Assembly (NCBI RefSeq): GCF_038433465.1
Contig: NZ_JAESVF010000011.1
Location: forward strand, 1-64,000
Source of the DNA: Galbibacter sp038433465
GTDB taxonomy: Bacteria; Bacteroidota; Bacteroidia; Flavobacteriales; Flavobacteriaceae
DNA: 64,000 nt
Reading direction: 5' to 3'
Shown in pieces: positions 26,781 through 34,853 of this stretch. Each line of letters opens with the position of its first letter. Within the stretch, counting starts at the first letter, position 1. The notes beneath the pieces were generated by a model that searched no databases, was not told where the DNA came from, and saw only the letters and a list, made by a program, of their open reading frames with translations. A program made the position numbers and the translations under genes.

Positions 26781-27428
26781 CTAATTATCAAAGGCATATC
26801 GAACGATATTCGCGCCCATTTTCAAGGCTTTTTCATGAGTTTCTTTAGGGTCGTTATGAACTTCTAAATCTTCCCATCCATCGCCAAGATCACTTTCAAA
26901 TGTAAAAAGTAAAATAAGTTTGTCTTGCTCAAAAATACCGAATGCCTGTGGGCGTTTCCCGTCGTGTTCATGTATTTTTGGAAGTCCATTTGGAAAGGCG
27001 TACGGCTGATTGAAAATAGGATGATTACTTGGTATTTCAATCAATTCTTTCTCAGGAAAAACCTTTGGTAGCTCTTTCTTCAAATAATTTGCCATTCCGT
27101 AATTATCATCAATATGCAAAAAACCTCCCGACAGAAGGTAATTTCTTAAATTTTCAGCTTCTTTTTCAGAAAAAACAACATTTCCATGCCCTGTCATATG
27201 TAAAAACGGATATTGAAAAATATCGACACTTCCAACCTCAACGGTAGCAGGTTTAGCCTTTATGGTAGTATGAACATTTGCATTGCAAAAGGCAATTAAA
27301 TTGGGTAAAGCAGTAGGGTTTGCATACCAATCGCCACCGCCGTTGTACTTTAAGAGTGCAATTTCTTGCGCATTTAAAAATAAGCTGCAACAAAAACATG
27401 TAATGGCAACAAAAAACTTTTTACCCAT
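26781..27428 (-). CDS. DUF4159 exported protein
   Basis: The 215-residue protein has a signal peptide (KKFFVAITCFCCSLFLNA, cleaved before QE) and the DUF4159 domain: KYNGGGDWYANPTALPNL, YPFLHMTGHGNVVFSEKEAE, LLSGGFLHIDDNYGM, and GDGWEDLEVHNDP. The fold resembles glutamine-amidotransferase-like/ThuA domains, and the family is common in Bacteroidota, often near AAA/MoxR and BatA-type genes, but has no assigned reaction. It is the first gene of the minus-strand operon running through to the SDR, with a predicted -7 box 20 bp upstream. Confidence 0.85.
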   Translation of the reverse strand: MGKKFFVAITCFCCSLFLNAQEIALLKYNGGGDWYANPTALPNLIAFCNANVHTTIKAKPATVEVGSVDIFQYPFLHMTGHGNVVFSEKEAENLRNYLLSGGFLHIDDNYGMANYLKKELPKVFPEKELIEIPSNHPIFNQPYAFPNGLPKIHEHDGKRPQAFGIFEQDKLILLFTFESDLGDGWEDLEVHNDPKETHEKALKMGANIVRYAFDN

Positions 27429-27447
27429 AGAAGTGATTTTTGAGGAA

Positions 27448-27455
27448 CAAATTTA
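27448..27455 (-). promoter_or_regulatory. predicted -7 box of the DUF4159-to-SDR operon
   Basis: TAAATTTG on the minus strand matches TAnnTTTG and lies 20 bp before the ATG at 27428. No good -33 element is visible, so this is a moderate call. Confidence 0.4.
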
Positions 27456-27489
27456 GTTATTTAATGGAAGTAAAGCACTTTTGAGGAAT

Positions 27490-28194
27490 TTATAAAATCT
27501 CAAAGTTGTAGCCCGACTCCAAAAGTGTTTTGTATTTATCGTGGTCAAAGGTGTAGTAATAAGCGCCACGTTTGGAGGTGCTTTTGTCTTTTTCGTCTAG
27601 TTTTTTTAATACTTCAAACGACAACACTTTTTTTCTGAAATTCCCTGGGTCTAACTTCTTCTGAAAGATAGCTTCGTACAAACTTTGTAACTGCGGAATA
27701 GTAAATTTTTCTGGTAACAATTCAAACCCAATGGGTTGATGTTTTGCTCGACGTCTTAATTTAGACAACGCATCGGTAACCATTTGATTATGATCGAGCA
27801 CAAGTGGGGGCACTTCATCCAATCGGTACCAGTAAGCGCCGTGTTCTTCTGTAAGTTCACGGTCGTATTCATCAATTCTAATCAAAGCAAATTGAGCTAC
27901 CGAAACCACTCTTGCACCTCCATCTCTGTTTGCTTTTCCGTAGGTTTTAGATTGCTCAAAAAACACATTGTCGAGCCCTGTAATCTCCTTTAAAACACGT
28001 CTTGCAGCATCATCTACATCTTCATCTAGCTTAACAAAACTTCCAATGAGCGACCAATTTCCTTCGTTTGGCGCTACGCGTCTTTTAAAAATAAGAAGTT
28101 TTAATTCGTCGTTATCAAAACCGAAAACAATACAATCTGTTGCGATAAACATTGTTGCTTGATCGGCGTAATAACCGCTAGATAATTCTGCCAT
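27490..28194 (-). CDS. Nudix-related transcriptional regulator (NrtR/AraR type), probably of galactose genes
   Basis: The 234-residue protein has an N-terminal Nudix fold (about 15-140) and a C-terminal winged-helix domain (about 150-234; FTIPQLQSLYEAIFQKKLD, then NFRKKVLSFEVL), the NrtR architecture. The Nudix box at 52-74 (SFVKLDEDVDDAARRVLKEITGL in two parts: SFVKLDEDVDDAA and RRVLKEITGL) keeps Glu58, Arg66, Glu70 and Gly73. It has Val67 and Ile71 where REUxEE needs Glu, so hydrolase activity is probably lost, as in sugar-sensing members such as Bacteroides AraR. It is divergent from galK-galT, with a 25-bp palindrome between them, so it likely controls galactose use and itself. Confidence 0.88.
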   Translation of the reverse strand: MAELSSGYYADQATMFIATDCIVFGFDNDELKLLIFKRRVAPNEGNWSLIGSFVKLDEDVDDAARRVLKEITGLDNVFFEQSKTYGKANRDGGARVVSVAQFALIRIDEYDRELTEEHGAYWYRLDEVPPLVLDHNQMVTDALSKLRRRAKHQPIGFELLPEKFTIPQLQSLYEAIFQKKLDPGNFRKKVLSFEVLKKLDEKDKSTSKRGAYYYTFDHDKYKTLLESGYNFEIL

Positions 28195-28213
28195 AAAAGA
28201 GATTTAAGTTTTA

Positions 28214-28238
28214 AATAAAAGTAATTAATACTTTTATT
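28214..28238. promoter_or_regulatory. 25-bp palindromic operator in the nrtR-galK divergent region
   Basis: AATAAAAGTA-ATTAA-TACTTTTATT is a perfect inverted repeat with 10-bp arms. It ends on the first base of the galK -7 box and covers a TACTTTTA sequence that could be the -7 box of the divergent regulator. It is the best candidate binding site for the Nudix-type regulator. Confidence 0.65.
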
Positions 28239-28245
28239 ATATTTG
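28238..28245 (+). promoter_or_regulatory. -7 box of the galKT operon
   Basis: TATATTTG is a perfect TAnnTTTG. Transcription would start near 28252, only a few bases before the candidate TTG start codons of galK (28257, 28266). Confidence 0.55.
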
Positions 28246-28256
28246 TTCTTATAAAA

Positions 28257-29453
28257 TTGTACGATTTGAAAAATACAACGCAATCTGTAAATAGACAAGA
28301 AAACTTCTTGAATTTAGAAGATTTTAAAAGTGAAGTAACCATTGCTTCTCCTGGAAGAATTAACCTGATAGGGGAGCACATAGATTACAACGGAGGGCAT
28401 GTACTGCCGGCTGCAATTAATAAAAAAATAAAACTTTACCTTCGGAAAAATGGTTCGGATACGTGTAATATTTGGTCTGAAAATTACAAGGTTGGTTTTA
28501 GTTTTAAGCTATCGGAAGTTGTGCCTAGCGACCAAGAATGGCAAAATTACATTTTGGGTGTTGTACATTTTATAGAAAAATTAAAAGAAGGGAGCGTTCA
28601 AGGTTTTGATTGTGTAATTAAAAGTGAGTTGCCAATGGGGTCTGGATTGAGTTCTTCGGCAGCATTGGAATGTGGTTTGGCAAAGGGGTTAAACGAATTG
28701 TTTAAAATCGGATTAACTTCAGAGGAAATTATTACACTTTCGAGGGATGCAGAGCACACTTACGTTGGGACAAAATGCGGAATTATGGACCAGTTTGCTG
28801 TGACTCGTGGAAAGAAAAATCATTTAATTTTACTGAATTGTCAGGACTTAAATTACGAGCTTATTCCTTCGGATATCGAGCCGTATCAGTTGGTGCTTTT
28901 AAATTCTAATGTTTCACACAACTTAGCAAGTAGCGAATATAACACGCGCCGAAACGAATGTGAATTGGCGATGGAAACTATTCAGAAGAAATACCCAATG
29001 TATACGTATTTGGTAGATGTTCCTGAAGCTGTTTTAGAAGAATTTAAAGAAGAACTTCCACAGAAAGTATATGATAGAGCTTCTTACGTAATAGCGGAAA
29101 ATCAGCGAACCTTAATGGCGGCAAATGCCTTTGGAGATGAACTTTTTGATGTGGTTGGAAAACTGCTTTACCAATCGCATGAAGGCTTGAGTACCTTGTA
29201 TGAGGTGAGCTGTAAGGAGTTGGATTTTATGGTTGATTTTTCAAAGCAGTTCGACTATGTTTTAGGTTCTCGAATGATGGGTGGCGGCTTTGGTGGTTGT
29301 ACTATTAACATTGTACATCAAGATTTTGTTGAAAGCTATATCGAGGCTATTTCTAAGGCTTATAAAGAAGCTTTTCAGATAGATTTGAGTCCGATTGAAG
29401 TTAAAATTAGTAACGGAGTAAAAAAGAAGAAAAATGGAAAATACAATAAATAA
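28257..29453 (+). CDS. galK: galactokinase (non-ATG start)
   Basis: GalK phosphorylates galactose to galactose-1-phosphate in the Leloir pathway. The GHMP-kinase signatures are present: SPGRINLIGEHIDYNGG (sugar-binding), LPMGSGLSSSAALE (phosphate loop), CGIMDQFAV with the catalytic Asp, and GSRMMGGGFGGCTINIV near the end. No ATG lies between the upstream in-frame stop (28212) and the conserved core, so translation must begin at TTG: 28257 (398 residues), 28266 or, less likely, 28305. The predicted promoter is so close that the leader would be very short. It overlaps galT by 20 bp, so the two are translationally coupled. Confidence 0.94.
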   Translation: MYDLKNTTQSVNRQENFLNLEDFKSEVTIASPGRINLIGEHIDYNGGHVLPAAINKKIKLYLRKNGSDTCNIWSENYKVGFSFKLSEVVPSDQEWQNYILGVVHFIEKLKEGSVQGFDCVIKSELPMGSGLSSSAALECGLAKGLNELFKIGLTSEEIITLSRDAEHTYVGTKCGIMDQFAVTRGKKNHLILLNCQDLNYELIPSDIEPYQLVLLNSNVSHNLASSEYNTRRNECELAMETIQKKYPMYTYLVDVPEAVLEEFKEELPQKVYDRASYVIAENQRTLMAANAFGDELFDVVGKLLYQSHEGLSTLYEVSCKELDFMVDFSKQFDYVLGSRMMGGGFGGCTINIVHQDFVESYIEAISKAYKEAFQIDLSPIEVKISNGVKKKKNGKYNK

Positions 29454-30474
29454 CAAACCACATAGACGGTTTAATATTTTAACAGGGGAGTGGGTTTTGG
29501 TGTCTCCGCATCGAACGAAGCGCCCGTGGCAAGGAAAGAAAGATGAAAAGAGTGAGCTTCAGAAGCAATCGTATGATGCGAGTTGTTATTTATGTCCGAC
29601 TAACGAAAGAGCAAGCGGTGATGTAAATCCAGATTACAAAAGCACCTATACTTTTACTAATGATTTTGCCGCATTGATGCCCAATGTTGAAGCTGAAACT
29701 TACCAAAACGGATTGTTGCAGGCAGCAACCGAAATGGGAATTTGTAAGGTGGTTTGTTTTTCTCCAGACCATTCACTTACTCTGCCATTGATGGAAGTTG
29801 AAGCAATTACCGAAGTGGTGCAATTGTGGAAAAAAGAATATAAAGAGTTAGGGAGTAACTCTGAAATAAACCATGTTCAGATTTTCGAAAACAAAGGAGC
29901 GATTATGGGATGTAGCAATCCGCATCCACACGGACAAATATGGTCGCAGTCGTCTATTCCGCAGGAAGTTTTAAAGAAGCAAGCCCAACAAAAAAAACAT
30001 TGGGATACGCACAAACGAAGTTTATTGCAAGATTATTTAGCGCAAGAACTCGAGTTGAAAGAGCGAATTTTAGTAGAAAACGAGCATTTTGTGGCATTGG
30101 TTCCCTATTGGGCGGTTTGGCCGTATGAAGCGATGATTATTCCGAGAAAACACTATCAAGATATTAGTCAGTTAAACGAAGCAGAAGAAATTGCATTTGC
30201 AGCTATTCTGAAAAAGTTGACGATTATGTTTGACAATTTATTCGAGACGTCATTTCCGTATTCTTCAGGAATTCATCAAAGACCAACAGATGGTGAAGCT
30301 CATGAAGAATGGCATTTTCATATGTCTTTTTATCCGCCATTATTGCGTTCCGCAGAAGTAAAGAAATTTATGGTTGGATACGAAATGTTTGCTAACCCGC
30401 AACGCGATATCACAGCAGAAACTGCAGCAAGTAATTTGAGAAACCTTTCAGAGATACATTATAGCAAACAATAG
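29434..30474 (+). CDS. galT: UDP-glucose--hexose-1-phosphate uridylyltransferase
   Basis: GalT exchanges UMP between UDP-glucose and galactose-1-phosphate. The 346-residue protein has the N-terminal RRFNILTGEWVLVSPHR block, Zn-site cysteines CYLC (51-54), and the active-site SNPHPHGQIW motif with nucleophile His166 (HPH 164-166). Later histidine blocks ENEHFVALVPYWAVWPYE and EEWHFHMSFYPP complete the metal and substrate sites. It starts inside the last codons of galK. A strong hairpin terminator follows at 30492. No galE or galM is in the window. Assignment is secure. Confidence 0.96.
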   Translation: MENTINNKPHRRFNILTGEWVLVSPHRTKRPWQGKKDEKSELQKQSYDASCYLCPTNERASGDVNPDYKSTYTFTNDFAALMPNVEAETYQNGLLQAATEMGICKVVCFSPDHSLTLPLMEVEAITEVVQLWKKEYKELGSNSEINHVQIFENKGAIMGCSNPHPHGQIWSQSSIPQEVLKKQAQQKKHWDTHKRSLLQDYLAQELELKERILVENEHFVALVPYWAVWPYEAMIIPRKHYQDISQLNEAEEIAFAAILKKLTIMFDNLFETSFPYSSGIHQRPTDGEAHEEWHFHMSFYPPLLRSAEVKKFMVGYEMFANPQRDITAETAASNLRNLSEIHYSKQ

Positions 30475-30491
30475 TAGTTTGTAATTGTTAT

Positions 30492-30542
30492 AAAAGTGGA
30501 ATTGTTTGGAAAATTATTTTCTTTTCACACAATTCCACTTTT
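30492..30542 (+). terminator. intrinsic terminator after galT
   Basis: AAAAGTGGAATTGT (30492-30505) pairs perfectly with ACAATTCCACTTTT (30529-30542), followed by more T's. The A-tract on the other side lets it also serve the convergent gene at 30589. Confidence 0.8.
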
Positions 30543-30588
30543 TTTGTTTTATCAAATTCATTGTAACAGCAATGGCAATTAATTGACG

Positions 30589-31032
30589 TTATTTAATACG
30601 TTTATAATTTTCAGAAAAAAGAGAATTTCCTTCGTCGTCTACTGTAATTTGACTAAAAGTATCGCCATCGACTTCAAGTTTAAATGTAAAAACGCGCATG
30701 GTGTCAATAATTTTCATCATCGATTCTGAGCCATATTCAAGGCGTTCAATAAGTTTATCGTCTGTATTTTGGTAACTTCCGTAGCCAAACCACTCCACAG
30801 AATCTTTAGGAACAAAGCGCGTCCACATTACTTTATTTTCTTGATACATCTTAATTTGTCGGTAACCATCGGTATTATGAATAGTATCGATAATGGCGTT
30901 GTTACTATACGAAAACCGATGCGTGAGTTCCCAAACACCATGAAGCGAATTTTTTTGAACCTTTTCTTTTGGGGCACTCGAAAGGAGTAATAAAGCGAGC
31001 ATAAAAACGGAAGGATAGAGCAGAGTTTTCAT
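30589..31032 (-). CDS. exported hypothetical protein, possibly lipocalin-like
   Basis: The 147-residue protein has an N-terminal signal (MKTLLYPSVFMLALLLLSSA). The mature part begins with LHGVWELTHRF and continues as alternating short beta-type segments (YRQIKMYQENKVMWTRFV, EWFGYGSYQ, KLIERLEYGSESM, VFTFKLEVDGDTFSQITV). The 'G.W.L' opening and 'K.I...NK..W..' pattern recall small Bacteroidota lipocalin-like exported proteins, but I cannot name a family. It stands alone, convergent with galT and divergent from trxB. No function is assigned. Confidence 0.75.
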   Translation of the reverse strand: MKTLLYPSVFMLALLLLSSAPKEKVQKNSLHGVWELTHRFSYSNNAIIDTIHNTDGYRQIKMYQENKVMWTRFVPKDSVEWFGYGSYQNTDDKLIERLEYGSESMMKIIDTMRVFTFKLEVDGDTFSQITVDDEGNSLFSENYKRIK

Positions 31033-31213
31033 AAGCGTTGAAATTTAAAGGTTAGTAAAATAAGTATAGTTAATTTACGAAAAATCAATGAGATACGAAA
31101 ATAAATTATGAATATGATAATTGCAGTTCTTTTCAGTACTCATTCAAGAGGTTATCAGTCTGAAAAAAAGTATCAACTTTGTTTATTGTTTGATAATAAC
31201 TTTTCATAGTTTA

Positions 31214-31246
31214 ATTGTAAGCTTTTTGCTAAAAAACCTACTTTTG
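31214..31246 (+). promoter_or_regulatory. trxB promoter
   Basis: The -7 box TACTTTTG (31239-31246) is perfect, with ATTG 21 bp upstream (31214-31217) as a weak -33 element. It lies 27 bp before the ATG. Confidence 0.5.
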
Positions 31247-31273
31247 TTATGTAATTAAATAGAAGAGAATACC

Positions 31274-32242
31274 ATGTCTGAAAAAGTAGAAAGAATAAAA
31301 TGTTTAATCATAGGCTCTGGACCAGCAGGATATACTGCAGCAATTTATGCAGCTAGAGCAGATATGAAACCTGTTATGTATACTGGATTGGAGCCAGGAG
31401 GGCAATTAACAACAACAACAGAGGTTGATAACTTTCCAGGATATCCAGAAGGAATTGATGGACCAACAATGATGGTGCAATTGCAACAACAAGCAGAACG
31501 TTTTGGTACCGAAGTACGTATTGGTATGATTACGTCTATCGAATTAAGTAATGAAGTTGGAGGAATCCACAAAGCTGTAGTTGATAATACAACTGCGATT
31601 GAAGCAGAAACTGTTATTGTTTCAACAGGAGCAACTGCTAAATACTTAGGATTACCAAGTGAACAACGTTTAAGAGGTGGTGGAGTATCTGCCTGTGCTG
31701 TTTGTGATGGTTTCTTCTTTAAAGGACAAGATGTTGCCATTGTAGGTGGTGGAGATACTGCTGCTGAAGAAGCTACTTACTTAGCTAATATTTGTAAAAA
31801 AGTAACTCTTTTAGTTAGAAAAGGAGAGATGAGAGCGTCTAAAGCGATGCAACATCGTGTGAATAATACTCCAAACTTAGAAGTGAAATATTTTACTGAA
31901 ATTGAAGAAGTGCTTGGAGAGCAAGTTGTAGAAGGAATAAGAACTGTAAATAACCAAACTGGAGAGAAAGAAGAAATTGCAGTAACTGGTTTGTTTATAG
32001 CCATTGGTCATAAACCAAATACAGATATTTTTAAAGGGCAGTTAGATATGGATGAGACTGGGTATATCATTACCCAAGGAAAATCTACTAAAACAAATAA
32101 GCCTGGAGTATTTGCTAGTGGTGATGTTCAAGATAAAGAATACCGCCAAGCAATTACCGCGGCTGGAACAGGTTGTATGGCTGCTCTAGATGCTGAGCGT
32201 TACCTAGCAGCTGTTGAAAGCAACGAAGAAGTAGAGGCTTAA
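31274..32242 (+). CDS. trxB: thioredoxin-disulfide reductase
   Basis: TrxB transfers electrons from NADPH via FAD to thioredoxin. The 322-residue protein has FAD motif IIGSGPAGYTAAIYAARAD (12-30), the redox-active CAVC at 141-144, NADPH motif VAIVGGGDTAAEEATYLA and the C-terminal FAD-contact block GVFASGDVQDKEYRQAITAAGTG (split by Gly). Length and order are those of low-molecular-weight bacterial TrxB. It is monocistronic: its own promoter upstream, a strong terminator 23 bp after the stop, and an unrelated TonB gene beyond. Assignment is secure. Confidence 0.97.
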   Translation: MSEKVERIKCLIIGSGPAGYTAAIYAARADMKPVMYTGLEPGGQLTTTTEVDNFPGYPEGIDGPTMMVQLQQQAERFGTEVRIGMITSIELSNEVGGIHKAVVDNTTAIEAETVIVSTGATAKYLGLPSEQRLRGGGVSACAVCDGFFFKGQDVAIVGGGDTAAEEATYLANICKKVTLLVRKGEMRASKAMQHRVNNTPNLEVKYFTEIEEVLGEQVVEGIRTVNNQTGEKEEIAVTGLFIAIGHKPNTDIFKGQLDMDETGYIITQGKSTKTNKPGVFASGDVQDKEYRQAITAAGTGCMAALDAERYLAAVESNEEVEA

Positions 32243-32264
32243 AAAAACAAGTTTTTAAAATATT

Positions 32265-32298
32265 AAAATCCCTGTAAATATTTTTACAGGGATTTTTT
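32265..32298 (+). terminator. intrinsic terminator after trxB
   Basis: AAAATCCCTGTAAA (32265-32278) pairs perfectly with TTTACAGGGATTTT (32283-32296) and runs into T's. Confidence 0.85.
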
Positions 32299-32343
32299 GT
32301 TTCTATAAAATAATAAAAAGCTGTGTATTTGTTATTTATTCTT

Positions 32344-32388
32344 ATTTAGATTAAAAATAAATAGTTTTTATTTCGATTAAATCTAAAT
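32344..32388. promoter_or_regulatory. two tandem 19-bp palindromic operator candidates
   Basis: ATTTAGATTAAAAATAAAT (32344-32362) and ATTTCGATTAAATCTAAAT (32370-32388) align base for base with an inferred palindrome ATTTAGATTnAATCTAAAT. Centres are 26 bp apart and the second ends 5 bp before the -7 box. The form suits an iron-dependent repressor (Fur- or DtxR-type), but which one is not shown. Confidence 0.6.
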
Positions 32389-32393
32389 AAATA

Positions 32394-32401
32394 TATATTT
32401 G
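32394..32401 (+). promoter_or_regulatory. -7 box of the TonB receptor gene
   Basis: TATATTTG is a perfect TAnnTTTG, 17 bp before the ATG at 32419. Confidence 0.6.
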
Positions 32402-32418
32402 CACTCAAAATACAGAAA

Positions 32419-34842
32419 ATGTTCGTAAAGAGAGGCTTTATATTTTTATTTTTTTTAATCATTGGAAGTTTTGCATTTGGTCAAAAAGGTACACTTCAAG
32501 GTGAGGTTAAACATCAGGATGGTACAGAAGCAGCTGGTGTTTACCTAATTTTAAAGGGTAATGGACTGCAAAAGGATGCTGCAACAAACTTTAATGGAGG
32601 GTTTGTGTTTAAAGATGTTTCCTACGGAGGATATATGTTAGAAATTCATTCCTTAGATGCAAAGACAAAAATATTAGAAGTCACAATAAATTCTGAAACT
32701 CAGAACTTAAACATTAATCTCGAAAGTTCAGACTTACATGAATTAGGAGAAGTAATGTTACACGGACAATCTGAAAAAACTAAAATAGAAACAGATGGTT
32801 TTGCTGTAAATATTATAGAAACAAAAGAAGCAGGATTGCGTAGTATACAAACCAACGAATTACTAAATGCTACGGTAGGTGTTAAAATCCGTCAAAATGG
32901 AGGTTTAGGCTCTGAAGTTCAATATAGTTTGAATGGACTATCTGGAAATGCTGTTCGTATTTTTATAGATGGGATTCCTATTTCAATATATGGATCCTCT
33001 TTTAGTTTAAATAGTATTCCTCCTTCTATGATAAAAAGAATAGAAGTTTATAAAGGTGTTGTTCCTGGTTATTTGGCCGACGACGCTTTGGGAGGAGCTA
33101 TCAATATTGTATTACATAAAGGAGCAAAAAATAACTTAAATGCTTCTGTTTCCTACGGATCGTTTAACACTTTACAAACTAACTTGAATGGTTTGTACCG
33201 ATTTGATAAATCTGGTTTTACTGTAAAGGGATCATTCTTTCATAATTATTCTGATAACGATTATGAGGTCTCAGGACGAAGTGTTGTGGTTACAGGAATA
33301 GGAGGAGTGCAAACACCTGTTACTGCTAAAAGATTCAATGATGCATACCGATCAACAGGTGGAGTTGCAGAAATTGGATTTACCGATGTGTCTTGGGCCG
33401 ATCAATTTTTTGTGGGGATTACAGCATCAGAAGACTACAAAGAAATTCAACACGGAGCGTTTATGACAATCACGCCATATAAGGGCAGATTTATGGAGTC
33501 GGACGCAACCTTAGGAAATTTAACATATCAGAAAAAAGATTTATTTACAAAAGGACTCGATGTGAACATCCATGGATTGTATGGTAAAAGAAACCGTATG
33601 GTGAATGACACGGTTGCATGGGCATACAATTGGTTAGGAGAACGCGCTATTGATTATAAGGGAGATGAATTTAAATATTCATGGGGTTCTCAGCAAGAAG
33701 GAGGACCAACACTAGCAAAAATAAAAAGAAACGTAGCGTCTATACGTACTGGGATTTCATACGAGGTAAATGAGAATCATAAAGTCCTATTAAATCATGT
33801 ATATAGCAGTATTGATAGAGAAGATAGCGACGAATTACGATCTGTTTTAGAAAACACCTTTTCAGGAACTAGAGATTTGACAAAAAATATCCTGTCGTTT
33901 ACTTATGAGCTTAATGCTTTGGACAACAAAATGAGGGCTAGTGTATTCGGGAAACTATACCAACAGAAAACAGTAAACATAGATCCTGAAATTGCTCAAG
34001 ATGCCAACGGAAATAATATCATAGTAGATGATATTGTAAGTAGTAATAATACAGATGAAGGGTATGGGTTTACGCTTTCGTATGCGTTGTTAAGAAATAT
34101 AACGTTTTTAGCTTCCGCAGAAAAAGCAGTACGATTGCCAAATGAAACGGAAGTTTTTGGAAACGATGGAGATAATGTTGTTGCCAACCCAAGTATTCAA
34201 CCAGAAAGTAGTGACAATTTTAATATAGGGTTTAGACTTGGAAATTTTATACTGAAAAAACATGATTTTTCAGTTTCAGCAAACTTTTTCACGCGTAACA
34301 TCAAAGATCGTATAGGGTTGCCTATTGAAAACTCACTTAACGTAGATGATGAAACTATAGTTTATGTGAATCAAGGAAGCGGAACGTCCAAAGGGATAGA
34401 TGCCCAATTTAACTATACCTACAATAATAATTTTGGCTTCAATTTTAATGTTTCTCGATTTGATTTATTGATAGAAAATCGAGGCTTAGAAATCGATGTG
34501 CCAAACACACCTTTCTTAACGATGAATGGAAGTTTACGCTATTCTTTAAAAGATTTTATTCAGAATAGTTCTCGTTTAAACTTCTTCTATAATATCTATT
34601 ACACAGACGATTTTTCATATTTACCACCACAAGGAGAGAACACTGTTGGCGATGAATTCTTTAGAGTTCCAGAACAATTAGTGCAAGACTTCGGATTAAG
34701 TTATGCATTTCCAAAAAATAGATTTGTGTTGAGTTTTGATGTGAAAAACATTTTTGACAAACCTGTGTACGACAATCTTTCTGTACAAAAACCAGGAAGA
34801 GCTTTTTACTTAAAATTAAACTATTTCATTAATAATTTTTAA
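32419..34842 (+). CDS. TonB-dependent outer-membrane receptor, probably siderophore uptake
   Basis: The 807-residue receptor has a signal peptide (FIFLFFLIIGSFAFG, then QKG), a carboxypeptidase-regulatory-like domain (about 24-100), a plug (about 110-230; LNATVGVKIRQNGG, RIFIDGIPIS, IEVYKGVVPGYLADDALGG) and a barrel ending in an aromatic residue (RAFYLKLNYFINNF). It is shorter than SusC proteins and lacks the SusC ~1000-residue form, fitting FecA/FhuA-like receptors. A DUF4374 lipoprotein gene follows after 11 bp, the pairing I recall from Bacteroides xusA-xusB, which takes up foreign siderophores. The XusC-like third gene is absent. Ferric-siderophore as ligand is inference. Confidence 0.92.
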   Translation: MFVKRGFIFLFFLIIGSFAFGQKGTLQGEVKHQDGTEAAGVYLILKGNGLQKDAATNFNGGFVFKDVSYGGYMLEIHSLDAKTKILEVTINSETQNLNINLESSDLHELGEVMLHGQSEKTKIETDGFAVNIIETKEAGLRSIQTNELLNATVGVKIRQNGGLGSEVQYSLNGLSGNAVRIFIDGIPISIYGSSFSLNSIPPSMIKRIEVYKGVVPGYLADDALGGAINIVLHKGAKNNLNASVSYGSFNTLQTNLNGLYRFDKSGFTVKGSFFHNYSDNDYEVSGRSVVVTGIGGVQTPVTAKRFNDAYRSTGGVAEIGFTDVSWADQFFVGITASEDYKEIQHGAFMTITPYKGRFMESDATLGNLTYQKKDLFTKGLDVNIHGLYGKRNRMVNDTVAWAYNWLGERAIDYKGDEFKYSWGSQQEGGPTLAKIKRNVASIRTGISYEVNENHKVLLNHVYSSIDREDSDELRSVLENTFSGTRDLTKNILSFTYELNALDNKMRASVFGKLYQQKTVNIDPEIAQDANGNNIIVDDIVSSNNTDEGYGFTLSYALLRNITFLASAEKAVRLPNETEVFGNDGDNVVANPSIQPESSDNFNIGFRLGNFILKKHDFSVSANFFTRNIKDRIGLPIENSLNVDDETIVYVNQGSGTSKGIDAQFNYTYNNNFGFNFNVSRFDLLIENRGLEIDVPNTPFLTMNGSLRYSLKDFIQNSSRLNFFYNIYYTDDFSYLPPQGENTVGDEFFRVPEQLVQDFGLSYAFPKNRFVLSFDVKNIFDKPVYDNLSVQKPGRAFYLKLNYFINNF

Positions 34843-34853
34843 ATACATACCTG

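Noticed and set aside
23957..27428. Possibility that the methyltransferase/AI-2E/TrmH genes belong to the pectin locus
   Set aside because: They are ordinary housekeeping families; only the last two genes of that operon have uronate-related functions.
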